From: Morella rubra
Taxonomy: Eukaryota > Streptophyta > Magnoliopsida > Fagales > Myricaceae
Length of the DNA stretch: 64,000 nucleotides
Direction of reading: 5' to 3'
Assembly: GCA_003952965.2 (NCBI GenBank)
Contig: CM025855.1
Location: 14,327,833 to 14,391,832, forward strand
The notes under the pieces are model-generated. The model was not told where the DNA came from. It ran no database searches and saw nothing but the letters and a program-made list of their open reading frames with translations. Both the position numbers and the translations under genes were made by a program. Shown one piece after another: positions 34,493-46,458 of the stretch (positions are counted from its first letter, which is position 1; the number at the start of each line of letters is the position of its first letter).

Positions 34493-37290
34493 GAAGGACA
34501 ATACGGGCTAAACAAATAAATTACACGACGATTAATTTAAGACAAAAAATACATTTAAAACTAATTTGAGATCCATATATACCACATGAACTATTGAAGT
34601 AATTAAGCTATATTAATATTGTCGCCTTTCCCTCCTAGGATGTGTATAGGTAATTGTGTAAAATTTTACTATATATTATTATTTTCTCCCTTAATATACA
34701 TATCACCCACTAGCAATTTGTTTTTTGTTTTTTGTTTTAGTAAGTGGTAAGCAGAATAGATAATCAAAATATACAAAGGGAAGAGCCACAAGCAAATTTG
34801 ATATAGCAAAAATAGTCCCCAAATCAAGAGTCGTTTGGGCCCAGGATTTAAGCACCAACCAATAATGTTGAAAGCAGGGAACCCATGTTTCTAGATTTCC
34901 TCTTGCATGAGTTTCACGGACTCCATTTGCGAGCACCACGTTATAACGTAATATACGACTCAATAGTAAGCGCGCCCGTGAAGAAATCGATCGATTCGAG
35001 CTGCTAATTTTTAACATGACCAGAGGCAGGCGTAATCCATTGGTTCAATTGATACAGAGGGGCTGGCTTGATGCCGCGGGCATGATCTCAATACATTCGG
35101 TATTTTTCTCTCTCTGAGTTGGATATCCAATTCGATGTGCTCAAATTGCCCACCATGTGTTTGAGTCTGGACTCTGGAGCTACATTCAATGCTCGACACT
35201 GTGTGCCGACTCATGTAGCTAGTGATGACACACGGTGATATGCCATATTGACCTGACTCTCCGTCTTATGCAGAAAAGTATGCCTAGAGATGCAGAACAG
35301 AGAAGCGGCTAAAAGCCACAATAAATGTAGCACTCAGTATTCTTCTGCTCCAGCGGCATGTTATCGTGCAGTGGAATTTACCAAATTTTGGATCAAATTA
35401 GAAGTCCCTTAAATTCACAGCTTAGTTTGGGATCTATATTCAAATTGTCACTAGGAGAACAGAATAGAACATGCAAGTGTGCGGTTTCCACTTTCCCCAG
35501 ATGGCCTCGTTGCTTGGTACTGCGTAAACCCACGTCACAAGAGGATGGAAGTTTGAACTCAGTGTAAAGTAGAGAACACGACAGAGTCACAGTGCTATCA
35601 TCAGTAGGATTGAGGACCACAGAGAGAGAGAGAGAGAGAGAGTGCGTGTGTGACCGACTTCCGTGCAATTGACGATTCCTCAGTTTGTTTTTTATGTTTT
35701 AGAGCGCTTAATATGGCATTATTTGCGACCCATTGGTTTCAGAAAAGTGAAAACAAAGGGCAGTACGGCCGTAGAGCAATCTCCGAGACAAAACTTTCCA
35801 TCTTATATATAAACAGCTTTGAATCCATTGGTATAGCTGGCTGAGTTTGTCAAGAAATTGAAAATGCAGACGTTACATTCAATTTCTCCGATTTCAATTC
35901 GAGTAAGATATATATTAGTTCCCATAAACAGGATTCTACAGTCGGGCGCATGCAGCAGGTCATAAATGTCTCACGCTTTGCCCGCCGTCCGATCCTGATG
36001 TCCTACCAGATCTTGAGAAATACATATACCAGCGCCCATGAGAGGAAAGTCTACGGTAAGCGGGCCTCTTGCAAAGATTCCTTCACTATGCTGAGACTCA
36101 GACAGATAATCAAAAACCACTTTTTTAAAAAGCTGATACACATTAGTAGACCCACAGGGTATAGAGAGAGAGAGAGAGAGACAGGAAGGCCTCTGCAACA
36201 AAGAAAATTGCAATAATTAATTCAAAGTTTCGAGCGACAGAGAAATGCTTATCCGAGTGTCCGAGGGCGGGAATGGGAAGCTCAGTTTTCAAATGTAAAT
36301 AAAGAGATTTTATTCTTTCAAAGCAGAAAAGCTGAAAAAGTGGGCACTTGGAGGCTACATTCTCACTCTTGTGGATTTCACATCCACAGTCACATGCTCC
36401 TCCAATCAATATTTGGAAAAGAAAGAAACATAAAGGTAAAGTTAAAAACAAGGCAATAGAAACCCATTTTGTTTTTATATGTCTTGTGACCCAACTGACA
36501 TTCCACAGATTTTTGCAGAGTTTTTTTTTTTTTTTTTTGTTATTACAGATTAGTGTCATGTGTCTCAGTGTCTGCAATCTTAAATCTCAAGTCTGAACTG
36601 AACCCGTCTTTTGTTTTCATTCATTGTTTACTGGTTCCAGTCTAATCTCTAGGTTGTTTTGGTCTCCCAGTCAAAGGGAGTTTCTTTTTTCTTGCTTGAA
36701 CATATCAATTATTAGTTTGTTATTATATTTTGTCTCGGGAAAAGTTAGCAGGTTTTTTTTATTGGTTCTGAGTAACAGTGAAGTTAGCTGGGTTTTGTGC
36801 TTTAAGTTTTGATGGTCACTAATATTCGGAAACTTTTAGATGGGAAATTCGGACAAGCCACTGTTTCATTAGTTTTGAATTTTCTTTCTTGATGTGTTTA
36901 GAGATTTTTCTAGTTCTATCAGCTGGGAAGTTCTCCTTTTGAAATTCAAGTCCGGGTTTCTGGCGATTCATAGCTTGAGGATGTTTCAGAAACCACTCAG
37001 GGCGTAAACGCGAGTAAAAGGTGGAAACGTTTTTCACCTTATATGTATGCCTTTGCGTTTTCATCTCTGTACTCTTAAACTGCCATTAGGGTTCTTAAAC
37101 GTTGAGAAAACCCGTTTTGGTTCTCGGGATGAGATATAGGTTTGTTGTTGGGGTTGGGTGGTCGTTGGGGTAGATTTGAAGCAAAGCCAAGTCATCTTTT
37201 TGAATAAGTTGTTTTGAGTTTGTTGAAGAGGATGCCTGTTCAACAAACTCAAAATGAGAGTTCAGATGAGCATAAGATGATGCCTGTTCA
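34493..37290. other. Intergenic and upstream region of filament-like gene
   Basis: No coding gene is recognised. Short GA microsatellites occur at about 35622-35641 and 36163-36180. Frames such as 34703-35017 and 35393-35668 have no signature. The 3' part may include promoter and 5' UTR of the gene starting at 37509; direct repeats around AGATGAGCATAAGATGATG occur near 37265 and 37458. Confidence 0.4.
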
Positions 37291-37322
37291 ACTAGTATTG
37301 TCAATGGCGTGACAATACTAGT
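37291..37322. repeat. Perfect 13-bp hairpin
   Basis: ACTAGTATTGTCA at 37291-37303 is followed by a 6-base loop (ATGGCG) and its exact reverse complement at 37310-37322. It lies about 190 bp upstream of the filament-like gene start, probably in its 5' UTR or core promoter. Confidence 0.85.
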
Positions 37323-37508
37323 GGTAGTTCTGTTTCTCAACACCAAGGAATAGTTCTGCTATTGGATACCCGCTTAATTTTCCTGTCTTTTCCTGCAATT
37401 TTATGGAGGATTTTAAGTTTTGAGTTACCCGCTGAAAAGTGCTTTAAATGGGTGTGCAGATGAGCATAAGATGATGTGCCTGTTGGTGTTGCACTATTGG
37501 ACCTAGCA

Positions 37509-38054
37509 ATGGAAAAAAGGAAATGGTTGTGGAAGAGGAAGCCTTCCGACAAAAGCCCAGGGGAAAATGAGAGTTCAGGCTCGATATCTTCACATTCAGA
37601 GAGATACTCAGATGATCAGGTATGAAGCTGAATCCTCTACAGCCGAACCTGTGTGAACGTGGCCTACTAGGAAGCTTGGATGTTGTTCTGGTAGCCTTTA
37701 CTAATTACCTTCACCCTGAAAACGGACGAGTTTCCGTATTCCTCCACTTTTTGTTTTTTGTTAGAAGTTGGTATTCTCTTCTGAAAATAACTTAGCCACA
37801 TGCTTATTTCCAGTGGCATTGACATTTCAGAAGTTTGGCAATCTGATTTTGGCCAATATAAAAATTTTGTTTGTCAGCCTTTTAGCTTATGTAAACTTGC
37901 TTCGCAGATTAGTTGTCACAACTTTCTGAAAATTCAACTTTGCTCTTTGATGGCTTTCTGAGCTGTCCATTTCTCCCAATTTTGTCTGAATAACTCGACT
38001 CTCATGTGCACTTTGATTGCTTGTCCATGTTCTGTTCTCTGTCACCCACCCAAT

Positions 38055-38109
<55 letters not shown>

Positions 38110-41100
38110 GTTGGCAAGTTCTCACTAATTATATCTTGGATTTTTTAACCTTAATATAAGAAATTATACCGAGGTCATGGGAGACCTCTATATTCTACTA
38201 CATATTGCTTTGCAACAAAAGTTTCTCTATTGGCCTGGGCAAATCAGTAAATTGGCTGTATTCAGTTGATTGCTTTCCGGGAGCATATTATATCTTGTTT
38301 GTCTCCTAGGTGGCAGTACCGCTTGTTCATTTTTGCTGACAGTAGCCAGCATGATTCTGGCATACACCTCGATGGGATTATGAAAAGTACAATTATCGGC
38401 TCAATGAAAAATGTGTTGTCCAAACTTGTTTTATCTGGAGTGCTTCCCTTATCATTCATATGAAATCTGCTGAAATAAATCTTCCTCATTTCCTCTTGCT
38501 GTTATCTTTTCACATCTTTGTATTATTCACGAGGCATTGGAGGAGTAGATATGATCTTGTGAAGTGGGGTTCTGAGAATCCCTCCGGAAGTGATAGTGTC
38601 AGTCAATGAATATTAGGACCTCTATTATCAATGTTTTAAGGCAATAATTTAGTTGTTGTTGGACATTACAAACACAAAAATAACAACAATACTCCCGCGT
38701 CACCTCAGGCATGTCAAACGACTCAGCCTTGATTGACAGGAATTCTAATGCTATGGACCCACAGGTTCTTATATGCTTCTGTTCTGTGGAAGTATCACAA
38801 TCACCATGGTGATAAAATCATGAGGATTTTATAATGTTAAGAAAGATCCTTGGAAGTTCTGGAAGCATACAATAGCAGTGCCCAAAGAGAGAATATGTAT
38901 AGACATGTAGGCAACTAAACCTTGTACAGGTAAATGTCAGCGAAACTGGAATAAAAAGAAGAATGTTCATATTTACTGGGATGAGAAGCTTTTACTGGAA
39001 TTCTTCTTTTGGAGACATTTGCTCAATGGAAAATGGGAAGTCAATCCTAAAGCGTCCTTTGCAATTTCTGCCTCTCTATTCAATCTTGTTTATGTAGGCA
39101 AGATCCTCAGTTACAGCTCAACTATGGACATTATGCATGGGAAAAAAGGCCCAAGTTGAAAACCTTTCCGTTAATGCCTTTCATGTGTGACTTCCATTTT
39201 TTCAGTTCTATTGTCTTGTGAAGTAGAATTTAATCCATGATGTCATCACAGCAGAGGCAATGTAACTAGTAACTGGATTGAAAGCGGGCACATGCACACT
39301 CTGGCTGCTACTACAAGCCAAGCTGATATACAGTTTCAAGTTTGCAATTTGTTTCCTAATTCGTAGTAACTCAGAAAAACTGGTGTTTTCCTCTTAATGT
39401 TAACTGCAATTGTGGATGAATTTATGACCTATTCCATAAGGTGATCATAAGGTGATCTCTTTTGTTGTTCCATGAAATCAAAACTTTGTTTCTATGCATG
39501 TTAGAGCATTGTTTTATCCAATGTACATTGTTGAACCAGGAGGCGTTCAAGTCATCTCCTAATCATAATACTCAATCACCTGAAGTCACATCGAAAGCTG
39601 TGATAATCACTGAAGATTTTAATAATGGTTCATCAAACGAAGATATGAGTGATGGAGTGAAAAGCCTGAAAGAGAAGTTATCAGCTGCTCTTGTGAATGT
39701 TAGTGCCAAAGAAGATTTGGTGAAGCAGCACGCAAAAGTTGCAGAAGAAGCTGTTGCAGGTATTGCTTACATACACATACATGATACCCGGGGATGTATT
39801 TGCTATTTCTTGCTTTTGCATTCAGCAATCACAGTACAAGTAGTTGCAGCACGTAAGTTAGAATGGATATCTATCCTTTAAATCTAGGAGCTTGCTTGAA
39901 TTGGAAGCCTGCATAATAAGCTATTTAAATCTCATAACAATTGCTGTATTCTTTGCCTCTTCAATAACCTTTCTGTAATTTTCCAACATAATTCAAGGAT
40001 GGGAGAAGGCTGAAAATGAAGTGGTTGTTCTAAAGCAGCAACTTGAGTCTGCAGTTCAGCAAAACTCCATACTTGAAGATCGTGTCAGCCATCTTGATGG
40101 TGCTCTCAAAGAACTTGTTCGTCAACTAAGACAAGCAAGAGATGAGCAGGAACAGAAGATCCATGTAGCTGTGGTGAAGAAGACCAGCGAGTGGGAAACC
40201 ACCAAACTCAAACTTGAGAACCAGCTTCTTGAGCTAAAAAATGAAGCAGAAGCTGCCAAATCTGTATCTTCTAATGTTGATTATGATCTCTACCGTAAAC
40301 TTGACTATTTGGAGGAAGAGAACTCTGCTCTCAAACTTGAGCTCCAATCTCAATCTGAAGAGTTGGAGATCAGGACGATTGAGAGGGACTTGAGTACCCA
40401 AGCAGCTGAGACAGCCAGCAAGCAACATTTAGAGAGCATAAAGAAAGTAGCCAAGCTTGAGGCTGAGTGCCGGAGGCTAAAATCTATGGCTTGTAAAACA
40501 TCCCCGGTTAATGATCATAAATCCACTACTGCATCCTCAATATGTGTTGAATCTCTCACAGATGGCCAATCAGACAGTGGGGAGAGGCTTAGCTTGGGTG
40601 ACCTGGATGCCCACAAGACAAGTAGCTCAGAAACAAATAAGTATGAAGCTAGTTGCCCGGATTTGTGGGCGTCTACCCTAATGGCTGAGCTTGGTCATTT
40701 CAAAAATGAAAAGGATGTTAATAGAAATCTCCAAGCTTCTTCTGGTCGAATTGATCTTATGGACGATTTTCTTGAGATGGAGCGACTTGCTGCACTGCCT
40801 GAAACCAAGAAAGGAAGCCATTCTGCTTTATCAGAGGTTTCCAATCCCTCCATTAGTGGAGAAAGCTTACTTAGAGCTGAGCTTGAAGGTATGATTTGTC
40901 GGATGGCTGAATTGGAAGAGAAAACAGGGAAGCTGGAAGCACAGAGAGCTGAAATGGAGACGGCACTAACCAAAAGTGAAGAGTATGTTCAGGCATACCA
41001 ACTTCAACTGCGGGAGGCAGAACTGCAGTTGGACGAGTTGCAAAAAGAGCTGAATATTGCAAAAGAAACAAAGCAAATTGTTGAGTCTAGACTAATTTGC

Positions 41101-42315
41101 ATGGAAGCAGAAGCAAATACCATGTTGTCGAAAGTTGATACTTTAGAAGTAGAGGTTCAAAAAGGGAAGGCTTTGTCAGCAGAAATTGCAGTTAAGTGTC
41201 GGGAATTAGAGGTAGAGCTATCCAGGAAGAGGCAGGAAATTGAACTCCAGAAAAATGCAGAACTGCAGTTGGACGATTTGCAGAAAGAGCTGAATATTGC
41301 AAAAGAAACAAAGCAAGTTGTTGAGTCTAGACTAATTAGCGTGGAAGCAGAAGCAAGGACCATGTCGTCAAAAGTTGATACTTTAGAAGTAGAGGTTCAA
41401 AAAGAGAAGGCGTTGTCAGCAGAAATTGCAGTTAAGTGTCGGGAATTGCAGGAAGAGCTATCCAGGAAGAGGCAGGAAATTGAACTCCAGAAAAATGCAG
41501 AACTGCAGTTGGACGAGTTGCAAAAAGAGCTGAATATTGCGAAAGAAACAAAGCAAGTTGTTGAGTCTAGACTAATTAGCATGGAAGCAGAAGCAAGGAC
41601 CATGTCGTCAAAAGTTGATACTTTAGAAGTAGAGGTTCAAAAAGAGAAGGCTTTGTCAGCAGAAATTGCGGTTAAGTGTCGGGAATTGCAGGAAGAACTA
41701 TCCAGGAAGAGGCAGGAAATTGAACTCCAGAAAAATACGAGCTTGAATGGTGAACTGAAGATAAAGCAGGTCTGTCATCATTTGTTATCTATAGTACATT
41801 GCACATTACCACTATTATCATCTTTTATTGGGAGCTAATTATTATCTAGTAAATAGAAACAAATGCATAATTCCCTACATATGATGATGCGAACATTTTG
41901 TCTATATCAGGAGGATCTATCTGTAGCTGCTGGAAAACTAGCAGAGTGCCAGAAAACAATAGCGTCTCTTGGCAATCAACTGAAATCTCTAGCAACACTG
42001 GAAGACTTCCTGATTGACACTGCCAACCTGCCAGAGTTTTCTGCAGGTGCATCTCTGATTAATAAAGCTGATGGGGAATTGTGGAAGTTGCATTGTAATG
42101 GTACGTTTTCACCTAAAAGAGCTTCTGACTCTTCAAGAATTGCTGATGAAAGCTCTGGTCCTTTGATAAATAAAGAGGAAGAGAACTTACTGCCGTCTTC
42201 TTCTTCAGCAACTTCATCTACTGCGTTGTCGAATCACATCAATTCTGAGAAGAACCGTAATGGCTTTGCGAAGTTTTTTTCGCGTACCAAAAGCGGGATA
42301 CGACTAGAAATTTAG
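37509..42315 (+). CDS. FPP: Filament-like plant protein (FPP), 835 aa
   Basis: FPPs are plant-specific long coiled-coil proteins linked to microtubules and, in some members, to secondary-wall patterning. Four exons, 37509-37619, 39540-39759, 39998-41769 and 41911-42315, join in phase into 835 residues. The start [19 protein letters not shown] and the block [20 protein letters not shown], then [17 protein letters not shown], are family signatures. Nearly the whole of exon 3 is coiled coil, with the [18 protein letters not shown] block in mid-protein. Its second half contains three tandem 80-residue copies of one coiled-coil unit. Exon 4 ends in a Ser-rich tail with [16 protein letters not shown]. 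Arabidopsis members I recall are roughly 600-800 residues, so this copy is long because of the triplication. Which FPP subgroup it belongs to is not decided here. Confidence 0.94.
38060..38106. repeat. (CT)n(CA)n compound microsatellite
   Basis: About 13 CT units followed by about 11 CA units lie in intron 1 of the filament-like protein gene. Confidence 0.95.
41017..41736 (+). repeat. Three in-frame 240-bp coding repeats
   Basis: Copies lie at 41017-41256, 41257-41496 and 41497-41736, all starting GCAGAACTGCAGTTGGAC. They differ by only a few bases each. Each encodes 80 residues ([20 protein letters not shown] at the start of the unit). Copies 2 and 3 are more alike than either is to copy 1, which suggests stepwise expansion. 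Confidence 0.97.
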
Positions 42316-42809
42316 TGAGGATATAGAAAACGAAGGGTAATTGGATTCTCTGTCATAGAGACAAACAACCAAGGACTCTTCTCAATTGGGAAACTGTTGA
42401 TTGCATGCTGTTTAATCAGGAGCAAGAGTATGTTTCAGTTCCTTTTGGGTATGTAATCGGGAGTTTCAACAAGTCCACTGGTTATGTTTTATGAGAACTT
42501 ATTTTGCCCTTTCAGGATGGTTTATATACGTTTGTTGAAATCACGTTGAGAGTGTATCCTAGCCTTGGGTGTCCATTTCATCAACGTTGTAGGAAGGAGC
42601 AAGAAGAATATTAAAAGAAAAAGAGTTCTGAAAGAGTTTTTAGTGTTCCTTTTTCCCCCTTTTTGTTCTTTTTCTTTTTTGTGGTGAGCAACAGAGCTAT
42701 GTTAGTTGGATGTTTGGGAATGTTCTCAATTTTTGATATGGCAAGCGGCATTGTGTACCATTTGCTTGTTAGCGTACGAGGGAGAAAGAGGAAAGAAGTA
42801 AAACGATGT

Positions 42810-42894
42810 TGGGGTGAGAGAGGCTCGAACTCTCGACCTCAGGATAACTCAGAAGCTATGAGACCTACGCGCTAGCCAACTGCGCCACAACCCC
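42810..42894 (-). tRNA. trnM-CAU: tRNA-Met (CAT), elongator, with intron
   Basis: The minus strand folds as a tRNA: acceptor GGGGTTG pairs with the 3' strand before the discriminator A, with D-arm GCGCAGTTGGCTAGCGC, anticodon CAT in GGTCTCATA, and T-arm GAGAGTTCGAGCCTCTC. About a dozen extra bases after the anticodon (GCTTCTGAGTTAT region) are the intron found in plant nuclear elongator tRNA-Met genes. A T-run (TTTT) a few bases downstream on the minus strand fits an RNA polymerase III terminator. Confidence 0.95.
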
Positions 42895-43170
42895 TTTTCC
42901 GTTGCTTGGTCTATAATTACATACTAACCTTCAAAGGTCTTGTCTTGTTCCCTTTTTTGGCAACGACTTAAGTCTCTATATAGTATATTAATATTATTAC
43001 TTGTAACTGAATAAACAGCATCTGCCTTTCTTTTGGCTGTTAGTTCCTAAAGGGTATTTATCCAAAGAAGACAGGGTGATCAATGGTACCAAATCTTTTT
43101 CTTCATAATTCCAAAGCACCCAAAAAGATATCATACTATAGGAATAAATAAGTAAGCAAGCACGCGAACA

Positions 43171-43242
43171 GGTTCCATGGTGTAGTGGTTAGCACTCTGG
43201 ACTTTGAATCCAGCGACCTGGGTTCGACTCCCGGTGGGACCT
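43171..43242 (+). tRNA. trnQ-UUG: tRNA-Gln (TTG)
   Basis: The 72-base sequence forms a full cloverleaf: acceptor GGTTCCA with its 3' partner TGGGACC, box A TGGTGTAGTGG, anticodon TTG within CTTTGAA, and box B GGTTCGACTCC. The acceptor and T stems pair without mismatch. It lies 280 bp from the tRNA-Met gene on the opposite strand. Confidence 0.95.
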
Positions 43243-43861
43243 CTGTCCTTATTCTTCTTTATAATTTTTGTTTTTGAAGAAAATTGAACTGCCGCCTCTA
43301 AACTTTCTTCAGTGCATTTTCTGAATTTTATTAAAGGTGTAAAAGCATTTGTTGAGGTTTCAACCAAATCCAATAAAAATACAAGACAGTTATTTATCAT
43401 GTAATTGGTACTCATTAACTGGTACCTAAAATGGTACCATATTATATACAATTATATAATGCAATGAGGTAGACCTTGTTGGCTTTATGGGAGCCAGCAA
43501 TAACCCTTCGACTCATGTTTGTCCTTAGGAGATAGAGAAAAGTGCTTGACAGCCTAATCTGTTGGCACCCCCGTGGTGCAGCTCTTTATGTCCACCTGTC
43601 GCTTAGTACGGATCTGCGCTACGAAGTGTATAAAGAAATAAAGTTGCATCTTGACTAACAGCTTAAGCACTTGGCTCAATGGCATCTTGACGTATTCATC
43701 TTATGTAAGATCTTGATTTTGGCAAACGCTTTGAGCTAAGGGAAACAAATCAAGTTTTGATATCTCTGACATCATGTACATTGCTAATTTGTTTCTCAGG
43801 GAACTTAATTCGTGGCTGATAACTTCCTATGCAAAATGATCAAGACAGTCAAGAACTCCTT
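43243..43861. other. Intergenic between tRNA-Gln and TLC gene
   Basis: No gene is recognised. The part nearest 43862 is probably the 3' UTR of the minus-strand TLC-domain gene. Confidence 0.4.
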
Positions 43862-46458
43862 CTAGCCCTCCTTCAGTCCATTATGACGTCGATGATCATT
43901 CGCCCGGGAATTCTTCTCTCGCCTGAAAGCATTGAAAAGATCCATACCTAGAAAAACATTGAGCAAGTTCATTCCAGCCATCCCGAATAAGGCGAGCGGC
44001 AGCTCAACACCCTTCCCAAACTTGTGAGCATCTCTGAGAAGCTTGACTGTGATGAGAACGTGTGCTATGAACCGGGCGAGAATGAAGGTGACCCAATTGA
44101 GAACCCATTCTATCCTTACAATGTTGCTCTTGGCATCACGAATACCAGCCATTCGTCTCACTTTCCTTACATGCAGAAATATAGAATGCAGCTGTATCAT
44201 TCAAGGACTTTCACCATCAGTCACGACAAACAGAATCAGGGAGCATAGTAGATTAGGATTCAAAATCAAGTAAACATGTTTATTGGGATTTAGTTTCACT
44301 TTGAAGTCGCCTTAAGATTTTTGTTCAATGGATTTTGGAAGTACAAGAACAAGATCTAAATACAAACAATGATTTGTTATTACTATAGCTTATTGTTAAC
44401 ATTGAATAACCCACGATATTGTTGATTTCAAAAATACAAAATGTAAGCCTTCCTTTGGAAAAATTAAGGAGGACATGGGAAGACGTCTTTCCATGTCTTG
44501 TGGATTAAAAATAACCTTTAAATTGAAGTAAAAGGATGAGAGGCATGCTGGAGTAAAAGCAGCAAAACTAATATTGTCATGAAGCATACACCAGCCCACA
44601 GCATGAATAGAAGATTTTCAATTTGTCAACTACAATCTTGAGTATTAGGACAGCGGAAAAGTTCAAGTGTAAATGAAATTAATAGATCAAAGATATGAAT
44701 GCCAACTACAAAGTTGTAACCCCATGAAGATGTCCCCCTAATCCCATTTAAAGGGCATCTGAGGCTTCACACCTAACTATCACACGTCCTTCAACAAATG
44801 TTTCATTATGAATCCTTGGGATTCATACCCACTCAGTTTCATGATAACCAGAAAAGAAAAGAAAAAACATGAAACTGGATAAGCCAGTAGCTATTCCTCA
44901 GTCAATTCAAAAGCAAAACTGGATGTACTTATGCAGAGAGAATGAAGATGGCAAAATAAGAACAAAAACAACTAGCTACATAAAAATGAAAGAACTTCTA
45001 AGAAGATACAGAACCGTACCTCGCAAATGAGAGTAAGAATGAGGTAGTTGACGGTGATATTTCTATATAAAGCAAGAGTAAAGCAGATTAGAAGTATCAG
45101 ATGATGGACCAAGATGGCAGGGATCCAGCCACTGTACAACCGGTAACGTAGCATGTCCCACTGATCATATGCAAAGTAACCACATGAGAAGCACAAAGTG
45201 GGATATGCCCATGGCCAAGTACCTCCAAACAACTGAGAGTGCTCAAACATCCCATTTGACCTATTTGTCAAGCACTGATTAACCAAAATGAAAACCACTG
45301 CAGGAGAGGTGAACAAAAGTTTGTAGTGAGTAACAATACCAAGACATAGACCAAATTAAGAGTGAGTGATTAGTGAAGATGTCTGAGACCACATAATTTG
45401 CTGAATACTATCTCAGAGACTAAGATCATGAGAGCAACAAACCAATGGATACGTTTCAGAAAAAGTTAGGAGAGACCACAAATCAAGACAACGGACAGTT
45501 AGAGGCTAAAAGAAAAATAAAAAAAAGGATTTTTTATACCTCTTTATCAAGCCTCCATTCGAGAAAGCTTTTGAAATCCTTAACAAGAACATCCCTGGGA
45601 TGGAGTTCTGTTTTATTAAGGATGACCTAGGCTTAAGTCTAACAACCCAACAATACCAGCCCGAGCAAAGTATAAACCATGATAAGCTAGGACAAGTGTG
45701 AATTTTGTAAAAAATTCTGTGTAAACTAACTGTAATACACAGACACACACAAAGGTATATAGATGCATGACTGTATCTAGATGTGAAACTCAATATGTAT
45801 ACAACCTATAGTAAACACACATGAATAAGAAGCTTCAACTACAATGATGATTTAGGATTTAGAACTTAACAACCTCAACAAGGTTTATCGATTATGCATC
45901 CTACAGACTTCGGTTTCGCTTCAAACTCTACAAGGCTAAGATCATACGCTAATGCGTTTTGGGGAAACAATCAAACACAACAAGAACATCCCATGAAGCC
46001 AAGTCACCACAATCGCAGACAGTACAGACCATTCTTTATCGCAAGGAAACATCGGGAACAAGGAAAACAAAAATTCCATCCATTAGAAAAGTTGTGTAAT
46101 CCATCAGTAGCATCGAGATTACAAACAGATTAAAAGGAAATATCCAATTGAAGATATAGGACGAACCCAGAATAGGAAAAACAAAGAGAAGTTGAGTCAT
46201 GAGACTGAACACACCAGAGGCGGAGGTGATGGAGGAGTGGAGGAGAGAAACGGAGGTGTTGACGAAGAGAGGGTCCGGAGAGAGGAAAGAGCGGATGACC
46301 CAGTTGGCCGTTTGAAAAAAGCAACAGCCAGCGATTACACACAGGAGCTCCTTGCGCTTGTTGAACACGATTTCAAACACAACTGAAATGAGCCACAGCA
46401 CCAACGTCGCCAGGAAGAAGGCCCCCACCTTGTTCTCCTCTCGCGTTGTTCTAACCAT
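43862..46458 (-). CDS. TLC-domain membrane protein (299 aa)
   Basis: TLC (TRAM/LAG1/CLN8) proteins are multi-pass membrane proteins of the ER or plasma membrane; some are ceramide synthases, others have unclear lipid roles. Three exons, 46458-46167, 45297-45020 and 44191-43862, join in phase into 299 residues. The only ATG at the 5' end is at 46458 (MVRTTREENK). Hydrophobic helices begin at about residues 15, 40 and 75. The TLC signature is seen in SCGYFAYDQWDML, VHHLILLICFTLAL and LHSIFLHVRK. The C-terminus is a short basic tail (FNAFRREKNSRANDHRRHN). It resembles the At5g14285-type group rather than the LOH ceramide synthases, since there is no homeobox-like region. Substrate is unknown. 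Confidence 0.88.

Noticed and set aside
34703-35017. 104-codon minus-strand frame
   Set aside because: Hydrophobic end derives from AT-rich low-complexity DNA; no family signature.
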